Source of the DNA: Viridothelium virens
Lineage: Eukaryota; Ascomycota; Dothideomycetes; Trypetheliales; Trypetheliaceae
Direction: 5' to 3'
Assembly: GCA_010094025.1 (NCBI GenBank)
Contig: ML991774.1
Span: 126,821 to 190,820, forward strand
DNA: 64,000 nt
A program made the position numbers and the translations under genes. Every line of letters starts with the position of its first letter. The stretch's first letter is position 1. This document shows, one piece after another, positions 10,334-20,992 of the stretch. The notes under the pieces are model-generated. The model had not been told where the DNA came from. It searched no databases and saw only the letters and a program-made list of their open reading frames with translations.

Positions 10334-11146
10334 CTGTGTAATCGAGGCACGGCTCCTCCGCCTCCGTGGCCAGGTAGAAGGTCAAACTCGTATCCGTACT
10401 GCAAGCTGACTCTCGCGATGAAAGAAGACTGATCGAAGGAGACTAGACGAATGGGCTGGGGTTTCAACGATTCCGATGGTGGTCGAGCCGTCAAGGCAAT
10501 ACCGAAGTTTTCGTGAGGTAACGAGCGGCTGGAAGAAAACCCTCCGTGAGGTAACAAATCTCAAAGCAATCGCATCCACTGCTGAACAGCAATTGCTCAG
10601 GTCAAATAAGCAGCAGAACGACGATACAGGCGGCTGGGGAACATGTGAAGTGGGGAGTGGTGGTGGTGGTTTGGGGGCTGTTTGCGGAGGAGTTGAATTT
10701 AGGAGGTCGACGAATTACAGGGGTCTCCGGATTCGCCGCTGAGATGAGCACCTGAGGATGGAAGCTGCTCATGCGCCTCCTCTTCCCAGTCGCCACTAGC
10801 GAATCCCCTGCCACACTCAACTCCCTAACACGCGGCCATCCAATCCGATCCTCTCCATTTTTATCATTATTGAAGAGACTGGACGTTGCTGGTTCTGCCG
10901 ACGCTAAACCCAGCCGTCGTCAGGGAACACGCAATCACTGCCTTCACGTTTCCGTCACCGTACGGCGGTAATGATGGTCCCTTGGTTTTGGTATCACACT
11001 CACGTGCGATCGTCCTCCTTTCTCCTGTAACGGCGGATTGGTTCCGCGCCATTCTGGATAGCCAATCAACGCTGCACATACTTCACTGCATGGGCCAATA
11101 TGAATACGCCTTCATGGTAGTAAATGCGGTTTACCGTTGCATCACA
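10334..11146. promoter_or_regulatory. Divergent promoter region, KTR / DUF4604-like gene
   Basis: About 810 bp between two divergent starts; it must carry both promoters. Contains a short duplicated GTGAGGTAAC at about 10514 and 10546. No further feature recognised. Confidence 0.5.
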
Positions 11147-11700
11147 ATGCCGACCAATCTCAAAAATCTCAGCTATGGTGCGCTTAGATATCTGTGTCCT
11201 TTGAAAATCGGAATACTGACGAATAATTAGAATCTAACGAACCGAGTTTCCTCCGCAAGCTACGAGCAGAAAATACTGGTGTAGCTTCTGATCATCAGGA
11301 ACGTTCAGTTGCTCGCATAAAGCCTTCTAAAGAAGCCGCTGATGATGATGGACCTACCTACGTGCTTGAAGGGAGCAATGATACACTCTCGAAAGCCGAA
11401 TACGAAGCTCTGACAAATGGACAAGCAAACGAGAATAAGGGTGCGGAGTCCAATTTACAGAAATCCGCCGGGGAGGGTGCAGAAACCGGTGACGAGAATG
11501 TCCAGGCCGACGAAAAGGACGGACGAGTCTCAAAACAGCAGACTACGGGGATCGGCAAGAGTCACAAGAAGCGAAAATTGGGCAAAGTAGTAGGCACAGA
11601 GGAGATGCAAGAGGAGCCTTCAAAAAAGAAAAAGGATCAAAAGCTAAAGAAGAAAACGAAGGCAGTAAAGCTGTCTTTTGGCGATGATGAAGCTGGATGA
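11147..11700 (+). CDS. Small nuclear protein, DUF4604-like
   Basis: Two exons, 11147-11177 and 11231-11700 (53-nt intron with branch ACTGACG), encode 166 residues. The protein starts MPTNLKNLSYESNEPSFLRKLR, followed by DDDGPTYVLEGSNDTLSKAEYEAL. It ends with Lys-rich clusters (KKRKLGK, KKKKDQKLKKKTKA) and a terminal VKLSFGDDEA motif. The N-terminal LSY...PSFLRKLRAE block, the central (D)DGPTYV block and the C-terminal LSFGDDE are what I associate with the DUF4604 family of short, mostly disordered nuclear proteins; no biochemical role is known to me. The start is supported because the first exon supplies the conserved NLSY segment. It is convergent with the next gene, stop to stop only 67 bp apart. 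Confidence 0.78.
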
Positions 11701-11767
11701 ATTGCTACTAGATCGAAGATGTCTATTTCAAACATACGGTCGAAAGAGATACCTTGACATGGTTCGA

Positions 11768-13793
11768 CTACCGCAAACCCTTTCCTAAGAGCTCCGTCCC
11801 GATTTCCTTAACTAGAACATCATTGCCACTGAGCGGCTCTTTGTTCTTCACGGTTGAAGCGGCATCCATTGCCTTGCATATGTCAAGAAGATCGCCATTC
11901 TGGTGCGCAAAGAAAACAAGTAGACCTATCGCCAGAGCAAGCGCTTTCACGGCATCTTTATTCTCTTGTTCCACCGACAACGTCTCCAAGAGGGATGCCG
12001 CGAGTTCCAGTTGATCGCTTTCTGGTAGCAACTCCTGGTTCTCTTCTCTTCGGATGCGATAATTCAATGCTGCCAAATTGAAGGCCAAAGAAGCTGCAGC
12101 GACCCGAAGATTAGGATGCTTGTCATCCAAGAGGCTGACTGTCACCAGTTGGACTAGTAAGGAGCCTATCCTTGGGTTTGCTGACAAGGATTTCGACCAC
12201 AGAGTGGATGCGAAGAGATTGCAAGCCAAGTGAATGGAGACTAATCGCAAGTTGTACGGGCAGTCTTCTAGCGTTGCGACATGCTGCATCAACTTCTCGA
12301 TGGTATCCTGACTGTCTTCAGCAAAGAAGCCACCGACACGAGAATCAACCATTGATGACCGTAACAGGTCGACGGCTGCAAACAAGACCTCAGCGGGAAG
12401 CTGACTTATTGCGGAGTCCAAGAAAGCAGCGAACGCAGGTAGATCAGGCAGTGGAGTTTCACTTGCTCCGTCCTGGTTCCGCTGTTGGATAAATGATCTC
12501 AATGCTACTACGGACTGGTCACGCCCGGCATCCCCCATCTTCGCGATGAGCTTGTCGAGAGGAGGCATTTTCCCGTATAAAACTGGAGCAAGGCTCGCTC
12601 TTTGTAGATTCGGCACATCGAGCTTGGTATGAGGATGCGGCGGAAACGTTGTTTCGAGAAGCAATTTTATGTTTCCTCTCAACTGAGCTTCATTTGCGCC
12701 TGACCATTGCTCCTGCTTTTCGCCCTTTAGCAATGAGATGAAGGTCGGCGTTGCTCGAATGTCGAATTGCTGCGCAATCTCGTGCGCCTGGTTGATGTCT
12801 ACTTTGATGAAGACTGCTTTTGGTCCCGCTTCGGCGGCAAGTTCGTCGTACGGGCCGTAGACAAGCTTACATGGAGCGCAGGTTGAGGACGTGAAGAAGA
12901 CGATAGCGCAGCTCTGAGCCGCGCTGGAGAGGAGTCGCGAGATTTCACTGACAGAGGTTACATTGTGCACTTTGCCTTCGGGGGCGGGTGTTGAGGTACC
13001 GTTCTTGGCATATGTCGCTCCTGTCGCTTGGTTGCTCCGGGGTGGTTGACTTTGCGCAGCTGACTTTGTCTCTTTCATCGGATCGACTTTTTGCTGCGGG
13101 GCTACAGGAGCTTGAGTGACGGTCCGCATTGTTTGATCAAGCTGCGGCTTCAACATCTGTCCAAACGGCGTATTGAGTACAGTCTGCGGTAGCGACGTGA
13201 TGTGATCTGGAATTCCCTTGCCAATAAGAAACATAGCAAAGTCATGGGAGAAGTTATTGCAGTTGTGAGAAAACAGATCGTAAGACTGCGAGGAAAGTCA
13301 GTTCATTCGCCTTCTTCGTGTCAATAAATTTTCCTCCATACCTCAGGACTATAGGTTTCCTTCAGAGCCTCAACATACTCGAGAATCACCTCGATTGGAA
13401 GCTGGGTAGTTCCCAGATGAATCTTTTCCATGGGCGATCCGAAGTGGGTAGAACCTGGTCTACATGTGTTGATCCCATGTCCGTAGAAGTATTCGACGCC
13501 ACTAATGACGATGGATGTGTGGTATACGGCGTCTGTAGGGGTTCGTTAGCCTTGCGGTGCAGCGGTCGAATAGGAATCAGACAGACCTATGTAAGTTCCA
13601 AGCAGATTTCTCGATAGCTGTGATAAAGTCGTGTTAGCGTTGCAAGTCTTGGCTGATTTCCTTGATCGCTTGCGTTTGCATTCGTACCTGTCGGGCTAAT
13701 CCCTGCGAAAATGTAAGTACTCGAGGTATAAGCATGTGAAAGCCGTTGAAAACTTACCTGAGAAAGATCGTAGACATATACTTGTACATCCAT
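11768..13793 (-). CDS. PPPDE (DeSI-type) thiol peptidase - thioredoxin - PUL domain fusion
   Basis: Five exons, 13793-13758, 13702-13688, 13617-13587, 13532-13342 and 13285-11768, give 596 residues. Residues 1-125 are a PPPDE peptidase domain: VQVYVYDLSQGLARQ, catalytic His32 in VYHTSIVISG, EYFYGHGI, and catalytic Cys100 in FSHNCNNFSHDF. DeSI peptidases cleave SUMO or ubiquitin isopeptide bonds. A linker leads to a thioredoxin domain at about 190-300 with C227-A-P-C230 and the cis-Pro block RATPTFI. From about 330 to the end is a helical PUL domain, the module by which PLAA/Doa1/Lub1 binds Cdc48/p97. The architecture suggests a redox-linked deubiquitinating or deSUMOylating factor working with Cdc48; that role is inference. 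Exon 2 is only 15 bases. Confidence 0.9.
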
Positions 13794-14279
13794 CGCGCAG
13801 GCTCCGTGTAGAAGGTGTTGGGATCACAGTGAGATTGATGAAGAAAGCTTCTCGGTCTGCAGAGGCTCACAAAAAGCATTTTGCCCAGCTGGAAGTTTCA
13901 GAAAATAGGCATGCACAATGACGAATCAGAGATGAGGCTCTGCGGGATGTGGCTTGCCATGTGGCTTGGTTCGCCGGACAAGTGGTGAAGTCGCCCCTTC
14001 CCCTGTCTTTAGGAGATCCATAGGTGCATACCTAGTAGCTAAGCTTTTAGGGGCCGGGGTCTCGAATTGTTCGTGTTTGGGGGAACATTCGTTTCGACAT
14101 GCGAAGCTGCTTGCGCTCATTGCTTGCCACCTAAAACCGCCAATTCATCATTCATTTTGTAGCACGCTCTGCATACGTATTCGGGTTGAGTGCCGCTTTA
14201 GTACAATTCCTCCTCCCTGAGGACATTTAGCCCCTTCGACCAACGTGCCAGCACAGCACATCCAGACCAACGACACTCG
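13794..14279. promoter_or_regulatory. Divergent promoter region, PPPDE fusion / GDA1
   Basis: About 490 bp between divergent starts. No specific element is assigned with confidence. Confidence 0.5.
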
Positions 14280-16142
14280 ATGTCCAGCGGGACAGACGCT
14301 CGTGGCCGCAATGGTATCTGGTCTTATCTGAGTTTCAAAGCCGCTGCTCGACGACGAGTCTCAGTTTCCCTGCCAACTCTCAACGCTCCTAGTCCTATCG
14401 CAGAAGATCCTTATGAGAAGCCGGATAGACATCTTGGAGACGATCAGGCCACTCCTTCGAGTTTTTGGAACGACATAAGAATCGCGTGGATGAATCAAGG
14501 GCAGCGCTCTAGATACTTGAAGGTTGGGCTCATACTCTCTTTCATTATCTGCATAGGGCTATGGCTTTCGCCCGGGAAAGAATATGTGGAAGGTTGGTAG
14601 AACATTTCTTTCGGAGCGCACGACACAAATGACTCTAACTCAATCTCTTATAGAATATTCGCCGTTTCACACAGGGGGCAAAACGCCCGCCGACTCGACG
14701 ACTGGAGGAGCAACATGTACTAAACCATACTCGTCGTCAAAGCCCCTTATACAATATGCGCTGATGATTGACGCCGGGAGCACGGGCTCGCGCATTCACG
14801 TGTATCGATTCAATAACTGCGGACCGACGCCTGAACTCGAGGATGAAATATTCGAACAGACCAAAAAAGTGGAAGGAGGTTCCTCTGGACTCAGCGCGTA
14901 CAAAGGTAATCCCGAGGCTGCCGCAAAGAGCTTGGATGTTCTTATGGATGTCGCCGTCAAGAATGTCCCGGATCAACTCAAGTCATGCACTCCCGTTGCT
15001 GTGAAGGCTACGGCAGGTTTACGAAAGATTGGCGCAGAGGCTAGCGAGCAGATTCTACAGGCGGTGCGGAATCGACTTGAGAATAGCTATCCGTTTCCGG
15101 TCGTTTCAGAAGCGAATGGCGGTGTAGAAGTTATGGATGGCACCGATGAAGGTGTCTACGCCTGGATCACTACGAACTATCTCCTGGGTAAAATTGGTGG
15201 ACCAGATAAGACCCCGACAGCGGCCGTCTTTGATCTTGGAGGTGGCTCTACGCAGATTGTTTTTCAACCAACTTTCAAGAAGAGCCCGTCTGGTGGCATG
15301 CCTGAGCAACTTGCTGAGGGCGACCATAAGTACGAGCTCGATTTCGGTGGTCGAAAGTTTACTCTCTATCAGCATTCTTATCTTGGCTACGGACTCATGT
15401 CGGCACGTGAGAGTCTACACAAAGAAGTCTTACTTGCAGCCTACGACCAGAAGCCTCACAGTAGTACCTCCTGGCTGGAAGAACCTCTACTCAATCCCTG
15501 CTTAGCACCAAATATGACCAAAGAGGTGGATATTCCCTTGAGCGATAGCCACCCACTTGGCCCTTCTGTAACTATCACAATGGCAGGCCCAAGTGATGGG
15601 TCGCCAACACAATGTCGAGCCTTTGCAGAAAGGATTCTGAAGAAAGACGCTGATTGCAAGCTCGCGCCATGCGCGTTCAATGGAGTGCATCAACCGAGCC
15701 TGGAGAAGACATTTTCCCGGGAAGATATTTATCTCTTTTCTTATTTCTACGATCGCACTAAGCCGCTCGGAATGCCAGACTCTTTCACCATCCGTGAGTT
15801 GCAAGATCTGACTCAAAGAGTCTGTGAAGGTGGGGACGCGTGGGATGTTTTCGAAAGTGTCAAGGGAGCAGTGGATGAGTTGAAAGATCGACCGGAACAT
15901 TGTTTGGATCTGAATTTTATGCTGGCACTGTTGCACACCGGATACGAGATGCCGATACATCGAGAAGTCAAGATTGCTAAGAAGATTAAAGGCAACGAAC
16001 TTGGGTGGTGTTTGGGCGCAAGGTAGGTGCCCGATTGCTTCAACCTTGATCCCCCAAAAGATCGATACTAATTGTCCTTAGCTTGCCTTTGTTGAGTGCA
16101 CAATCCGGCTGGAATTGCAAGGTTAATGAAGTGGTGAAGTAG
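14280..16142 (+). CDS. GDA1: Golgi guanosine diphosphatase (GDA1/CD39 NTPDase)
   Basis: Three exons, 14280-14592, 14654-16022 and 16082-16142, give 580 residues. It is a type II Golgi protein: cytosolic N-terminus, signal anchor at about 79-97 (YLKVGLILSFIICIGLWLSP), short stem, lumenal catalytic domain. Apyrase conserved regions are all present: ACR1 MIDAGSTGSRIHVY near 142, ACR2 VKATAGLRKIG, ACR3 SEANGGVEVMDGTDEGVYAW and ACR4 AVFDLGGGSTQIVF. The C-terminal GWCLGASLPLL block confirms the last splice. Gda1 hydrolyses GDP to GMP after mannosyl transfer, permitting GDP-mannose/GMP antiport. The first intron uses an unusual GTTGGT donor, but it is the only choice I found that keeps frame, and it has a good CTAAC branch point. 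It works in the same compartment as the KTR enzyme nearby. Confidence 0.94.
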
Positions 16143-16331
16143 ATTTATGATCTGATATTTGGCGAGGCATAAAAGGCGTTCTTATGAGATTTGAGCATCT
16201 TAACGAATCATCTTGTCAAAGTTTTATTTCTGAGAAATATCTGTGTCGGGTAGGGTATCATAAAATACAATTTTGTCTGACCATATCCACAATAACTCCA
16301 AGGCGCTTCTCCGGAATAATACCCTGCACAA

Positions 16332-17151
16332 TCACTGAACGTCCATCTCTTCGATGCCGACCTTCTCTTGCTCTCGTGGATGACCCATTAGCTTTGCCAT
16401 GATATTCTTCTTGGCAGGCTGTTTCAACTCATCTTCACTGTCACTGGATGAACTGCTTGAGCTGCTGTCGCTCATTCCTTGATCTTTGTGCTCCAGCACA
16501 CCCAAGCTCAAATCCTGTGAAGGGAAGGTTAGTCGAAGTCTCAAGATCTCCAGCCTCATGACACTATACCATCTCGATGTAACGCTCATCTCCATCTTCA
16601 TCAACATTCTCCATGCTTTGGCCATCCAATAAGCCGTGTCTGCGTTGCTCCTCAATCTCTTCATTGGCGAGGGCCATACGAGGCAGAAATTTGTCCAGCC
16701 GCTCCCGCAAGTTGAGCATGTGCCTCCTCCCTTGCATAGCCTTGATCCGCGGTTTCTTCCCAATCCTCAGATTAGTGATACCAGCACCATCGACCTCATC
16801 CCGTTCCATGTCTCTGTCATGTGAACCGGAGCTCGAGCTTGTGGTGGCGGCGTCGCTGTCGTCGTCGCTGTCGCCCTCGTCGCTATCACACTCCTCATCG
16901 CTGGATGCCAAAGTTGACAGACCAGAGGAGTCGAATTCATTGTCATCCGACGTGTGGCTTTCACTGGCGGCAAGGTTCCCTTCGTCGTCGGTGGGTATGA
17001 GAGCGGATGCTTCGGAGCGTTGAGGAGATGGAGTAGCGCTGCTTTCACTAGTCGAGAGTTTGCAACGTTTCGTGGCTGGATCTCCGGGGGTGGAAAAGTC
17101 GAGGGCCTCAACGACTTGAATTGTACGCTTTTGACCTCTTGGTGTAGTCAT
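16332..17151 (-). CDS. Acidic, serine-rich nuclear protein, possible DUF4598 family
   Basis: Two exons, 17151-16571 region ending at 16570, and 16514-16332, give 254 residues. The N-terminal half is Ser/Asp/Glu-rich with a long acidic run. The only well-ordered block is in the centre, IGKKPRIKAMQGRRHMLNL followed by RERLDKFLPRMALANEEIE. After it come a Ser-run/acidic segment and a C-terminal KKNIMAKLMGH block. The central and C-terminal blocks resemble those of the fungal DUF4598 family, which I recall only loosely. The composition suggests a nucleolar or chromatin-associated protein. No enzymatic motif is visible. It is convergent with GDA1 (190 bp apart) and divergent from the eIF4E-like gene. 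Confidence 0.75.
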
Positions 17152-17837
17152 GACGCTGGTTCTCAGGTCGGTCCCAGTTGTGTTTTCTTCGGGTCTGGTC
17201 TGGAATGTTAGAGCAGGAAAGTAATTCGCGTTGTTCTGAGAATAGCAGCTCTTGTACCCTGGTGGGGTGTTGCAGTAGGGCCCGTGCGCGGGGCTCGCAG
17301 TAGGTGAAGCGAGTCAGGTTACGGATGTGGCCAGACGTGGCCAGATGTAGCCTCATACCTGGTACTGTGCCTACCAACTTCCTATATTTCTATGCCTCAA
17401 TTATTTTGTTCTCATTGCTCTTTCCTCTTGGTTTGCCCGTCCTAGTTCTTTTGGAGTTGTGTCTCTGGATATTTCCTGGTAAGTCAATTATCTCTTTCTC
17501 TCCCATCATAGACTTGTTAACACTTCCTGAATCATGTGTTGCCAATTCCCTCACACTGTTTGCCATTGTCATTTTACCCTCACCTCACATTCACCAATGC
17601 GGTTTATCCAGCCCCCCGAACTTTGCTTCCTATTGTCAAGGCCTATTGTCCAAGCCTATTGTCATGGCTCGCGATTTCTACATCTTCAGGTATATCTACC
17701 TCTTCCTCTCCTTTCACTACTCTGTACTTCTCTTCCTCTCAATCTCTCTGCACCCAGCTTCCTCTTGATCTCTGGACAATTCCAGAACCTCAATTCTACT
17801 TCCATTTCCTTGAGAATTGCACCCAGCCTCTATCAAG
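17152..17837. promoter_or_regulatory. Divergent promoter and long pyrimidine-rich leader
   Basis: About 690 bp between divergent starts. The half next to the eIF4E-like gene (about 17400-17830) is strongly CT-rich, typical of a fungal core promoter and 5' leader. It contains three copies of CCTATTGTC at 13-bp spacing (17629, 17642, 17655). Confidence 0.5.
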
Positions 17838-19036
17838 ATGGCTGGATTCGAACACACCATGAAAATGGGTGACCTTTTCAAAGGCCACATGTCTTATCAA
17901 CTCCGACCGTTTCCCTTGACGCACTCTTATTTCCAAGCCAATCCACACATGGCTCATTCTCATTATCTCTTGAACTTTACCGACAGGAAGCAATGCTTAG
18001 GAATCATCGAGAGTCTTGACCTCGCCATTTCGCTCTTGCCCGAGGACTGGTATGTTCCCGATACTTCGCAAATTCGTTTGAAAACGAGACTCTGACTTTC
18101 ACCCTAGTCCTGATATTGAAATTTACCAGAAACTCCAAAAAACCTGCCAGGATCAGTACGACCACTACGATCAAGACTTGGCCATGGCCCACGCTCCAAA
18201 GCTCACTACTAGCAATCTTCCTACACTCTCTGAGGATGCAGCTTCTGCTACCTCGTCCCCCGCTCGTGGTAAAGAGATGCGTCAGAATCTTCTAGGAAAA
18301 CTTCGCCCCCCTCCACTTGTGCATTCTTGGGAATTCTATCATGACCGTCAAGACCGCAAAAAGCCTTCTCAGGAGGAATCCGCCTCAGCCAGTAGCCAGG
18401 CTCAACCGAACTACGAAGACCGCCTTGTTAAATTGAACGATATCACTGATGTTCGCGACTTCTGGGAGACTTTCAACAACTTTGACACCACTCGCCTGCC
18501 TCTTCGTGACAGCGTTCACCTCTTCCACAAAGGCGTTAAACCCGTGTGGGAAGACAAGAGGAACGTCCACGGCGGATCTTGGACTTTTCGCGTGCCCAAG
18601 GCCCAGGGCGCTGAATTTTGGAAAGAGATTTGCATGATGGCCATCGGAGAGAAGCTGCAAGCTGCAGTTGAATCCAACAGGAAGAGTAAGTCGATTTTGA
18701 CCTCCCATTTGTTCCTTGATTTTACTCGAACTAACAACGACGTCAGCGTTCGTTGATGATATCTGCGGTATCTCGCTCTCGGTTCGCTTCACGAGTGTTC
18801 TCGTTCAAATCTGGAACCGTGACGGCAACCATAAGGCCGCTATTGACAGGCTCCTTGAGACTGTCATCGAAGAACTGCCTGAACAGCTCACGCCAAAGGA
18901 AGGCACTTACTACTATAAGAAACACGACGAGCATGCTGGTTACCAGAAACCCGAAGGAGTCCCTGCAAAACCCACCATCATTGAGGAGACCAACACTGTG
19001 CCCAAGGCTGATGATGGTGCCAAAGCACATGAATAG
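17838..19036 (+). CDS. Class II eIF4E-family cap-binding protein (4EHP-like)
   Basis: Three exons, 17838-18049, 18108-18685 and 18747-19036, give 359 residues. The eIF4E fold covers about 138-300: PPLVHSWEFYHDR (W145), NYEDRLVKLNDI, DVRDFWETFNNF, HLFHKGVKPVWEDKRN with the cap-stacking W218 and E219, GGSWTFRV and VQIWNRDGN. The position equivalent to Trp56 of mouse eIF4E is Tyr173 and that of Trp46 is Tyr148. These aromatic swaps mark class II members such as 4EHP, which bind the cap but usually repress translation. A non-canonical extension of about 135 residues precedes the fold and is rich in His, Met and Phe at its start. Both introns keep frame and the extension has no stops, but an internal start (Met95/Met97) would give a more usual length. 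Confidence 0.88.
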
Positions 19037-19460
19037 GTGGACCTGGAGAAACTCGGATTGGTTAAGAAGATGGCTGAAGCTGGCGATATGAATGGTTGCA
19101 AACTGACTTGATTGAGAGATGACGATCGAATGGTGACTGGATATGAGGGATTTTGATGATTTCAAGAACAGAACGACACTTTCCTTTTTGACATGTACTA
19201 TACTGCATCTGACCGGCGAAAGAGAATACGGAGGAGGACACAGCTGGAGTTTATTAAGAGTGTGCATGATCAGAAGGAGCCAGACAGGCTTTACAAGCAT
19301 TAGCGAGGATTCAACTGGGCTGGCCGGGCATCACATCAAACGATCAAAATTGATAATAGATCACGAATGAAAAATCATTGCGTCTCGACATAGACCACCA
19401 ACGCCTTGCTATGCATTCGTAGCTCAAGCTCCTCTCAGCCAGTCCCAAAAGCCAAGTCTC
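19037..19460. other. Intergenic, convergent 3' flanks
   Basis: About 420 bp between convergent genes. No feature seen beyond probable 3' UTRs. Confidence 0.5.
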
Positions 19461-20179
19461 TTACCCAAACACCCCAGCCCTCCTCATTACCCCCTCGAAG
19501 TCCTCCAACCCGACTCCCTTCCCGACCCCTTCCCCTCCATTCGCCTCCGCAATCATATCTCTCAGCACCCTCTCATCAACCTCCTCCCTCAACTCGCGTG
19601 CCACTCGCCGCAGATGCGCCAGCGTGATCGTCTCCCCTTCGCCTCGTGTAAACATCTGGAACGCATCGCCGACCTCCTCCGCCACGTCCTCCGCCGACGA
19701 CGGCTTGCTCCGCAGCTTCAACGCCGTGACTGCGATGAAGTGTGGGTAGGTGACGTAGCCGGTGCTCGTGGGATCGAGCGTGGACTTGAGTTCGCGGAGC
19801 TCGGATGGGGAGGGGGTGAGGTTTAAGGCACTGGCGATCCATGATTAGTATGATTAGATCGAGTGTCGACTGTGGGGGGTTGAGGGAGTGACGTTGGAAT
19901 TGGAGATGGTGGGGAGGAGAGTGTACATTAAGCAGCGTCGGACATCTTGAGTTGGGAGAACACCCTCTTTTTCTTCGTAGTCGTCGTGTTGGACGGCAAA
20001 CAGGGCAAAGGCTTCTTGGATGGACGTTTCTTCTTCGGCGCTTATGTGGTTCTCTTTGGCGAGCTTGGATTGCCGTCTTTTGACTGGCTTGGTTTCTTGC
20101 GCTTGCGTGCGCTTCTTGGGAGCCTGCAAGTAATATGAGAAGTGCAATAGAGAGGCTGAGTTGCAGGTACACCCACCAT
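19461..20179 (-). CDS. Degenerate four-EF-hand protein (calmodulin/centrin superfamily)
   Basis: Three exons, 20179-20177, 20123-19927 and 19830-19461, give 189 residues. The first coding exon is the ATG alone, directly followed by a GTGGGT donor, so the protein begins M|APKKRTQAQE. A basic N-terminal tail (KKRTQ, KRRQSKL) precedes four helix-loop-helix units from about 38. ETSIQEAFALFA matches an EF1 E helix. The second loop is DPTSTGYVTYPHF, the third TRGEGETITLAHL and the fourth EANGGEGVGKGVGLEDF. The first loop is very irregular and the third and fourth lack acidic ligands, so calcium binding looks lost in most loops. Spacing is calmodulin- or centrin-like; a myosin light chain is an alternative. 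Function not assigned. Confidence 0.8.
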
Positions 20180-20189
20180 ATCATCAGCC

Positions 20190-20425
20190 TTGATTGACTC
20201 GTCTATCAAGACGTTCTGGTGGGTCGTTAAGTCTTGCCGTCCTATGCAGATTGCGGGGTACGACTCGTCACTGCAGAAGGGCTAGTACCAGGTAGGTAGA
20301 AAGGCTAAGCGAACGATAATTGACTCCGCCATAGTAGGTACTTTACAAGGACTTAACATCAATTGCATATTTCACAGCAATTTTAGCGTTGCTGAAGAGC
20401 GCAAAAGCAGCAGGCTGGACTTATT
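20190..20425. repeat. Tandem duplication, copy 1
   Basis: Direct repeat of the segment at 20433-20636. Shared blocks in the same order are TTGATT, CTGGTGGGT, GTTAAGTCTTGCCG, TCACAGCAATTTTAGC, GCTGAAGAGCG and CAGGCTGGACTTA. Copy 1 is longer in its middle, near 20300-20360. Differences are mainly C/T and G/A. Confidence 0.8.
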
Positions 20426-20432
20426 ACCATTC

Positions 20433-20636
20433 GCGTTGATTAACTTGTCTGTTAAGACGTGCTGGTGGGTTGTTAAGTCTTGCCGCTGTATACAGATTGC
20501 AGGGTACAACTTGTCACTACCAAAGGGCCAGTACCAGATTAGGTAGGTAAGGTAATACACTACGGACGCGAGTTGACCTTAGATCGTATTTCACAGCAAT
20601 TTTAGCATCGCTGAAGAGCGTAGCAGGCTGGACTTA
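20433..20636. repeat. Tandem duplication, copy 2
   Basis: Second copy of the 20190-20425 segment, in direct orientation and almost adjacent. At several sites copy 1 has CG where copy 2 has TG or CA (for example GGGTCGTTAAG against GGGTTGTTAAG). This suggests decay of copy 2 by C-to-T change. Confidence 0.8.
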
Positions 20637-20992
20637 CGACTTTCGGCAACACTCAGGTCCTGAGTAGCCACATTCTTTATCCATCCCCTCCAAATGATAT
20701 TCAACCAGTAAGGATTTTCTATTCTATTCTTCAAGGTCCATCAGAATCGTCACATACTCGATTCTCAATTGATCACCATTGCCAGACGGGTTCTTGTTAA
20801 ATATGACGTACAGCAAGCGAGGCAGCTGCTAGTTGCTCCGTGCCCTTGAAGCTATGTAGCCAGCCTGATTTTCACCAACCTCCACCCCAGCCTTAACAGG
20901 AAGTCTAATAATATCAACTGCTTCTCCTTAGGCCTCCATTTCAATGTACCGTTCAGAAATCGCTCACAGATTTACGATCACTAAGTTTCAAC

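Larger units (their letters stand above)
20180..20992. promoter_or_regulatory. Divergent promoter region carrying a tandem duplication
   Basis: About 810 bp between the EF-hand gene and the NTF2-like gene. More than half is two diverged tandem copies of one segment, given separately. The rest, about 20640-20990, holds nothing I recognise. Confidence 0.55.
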
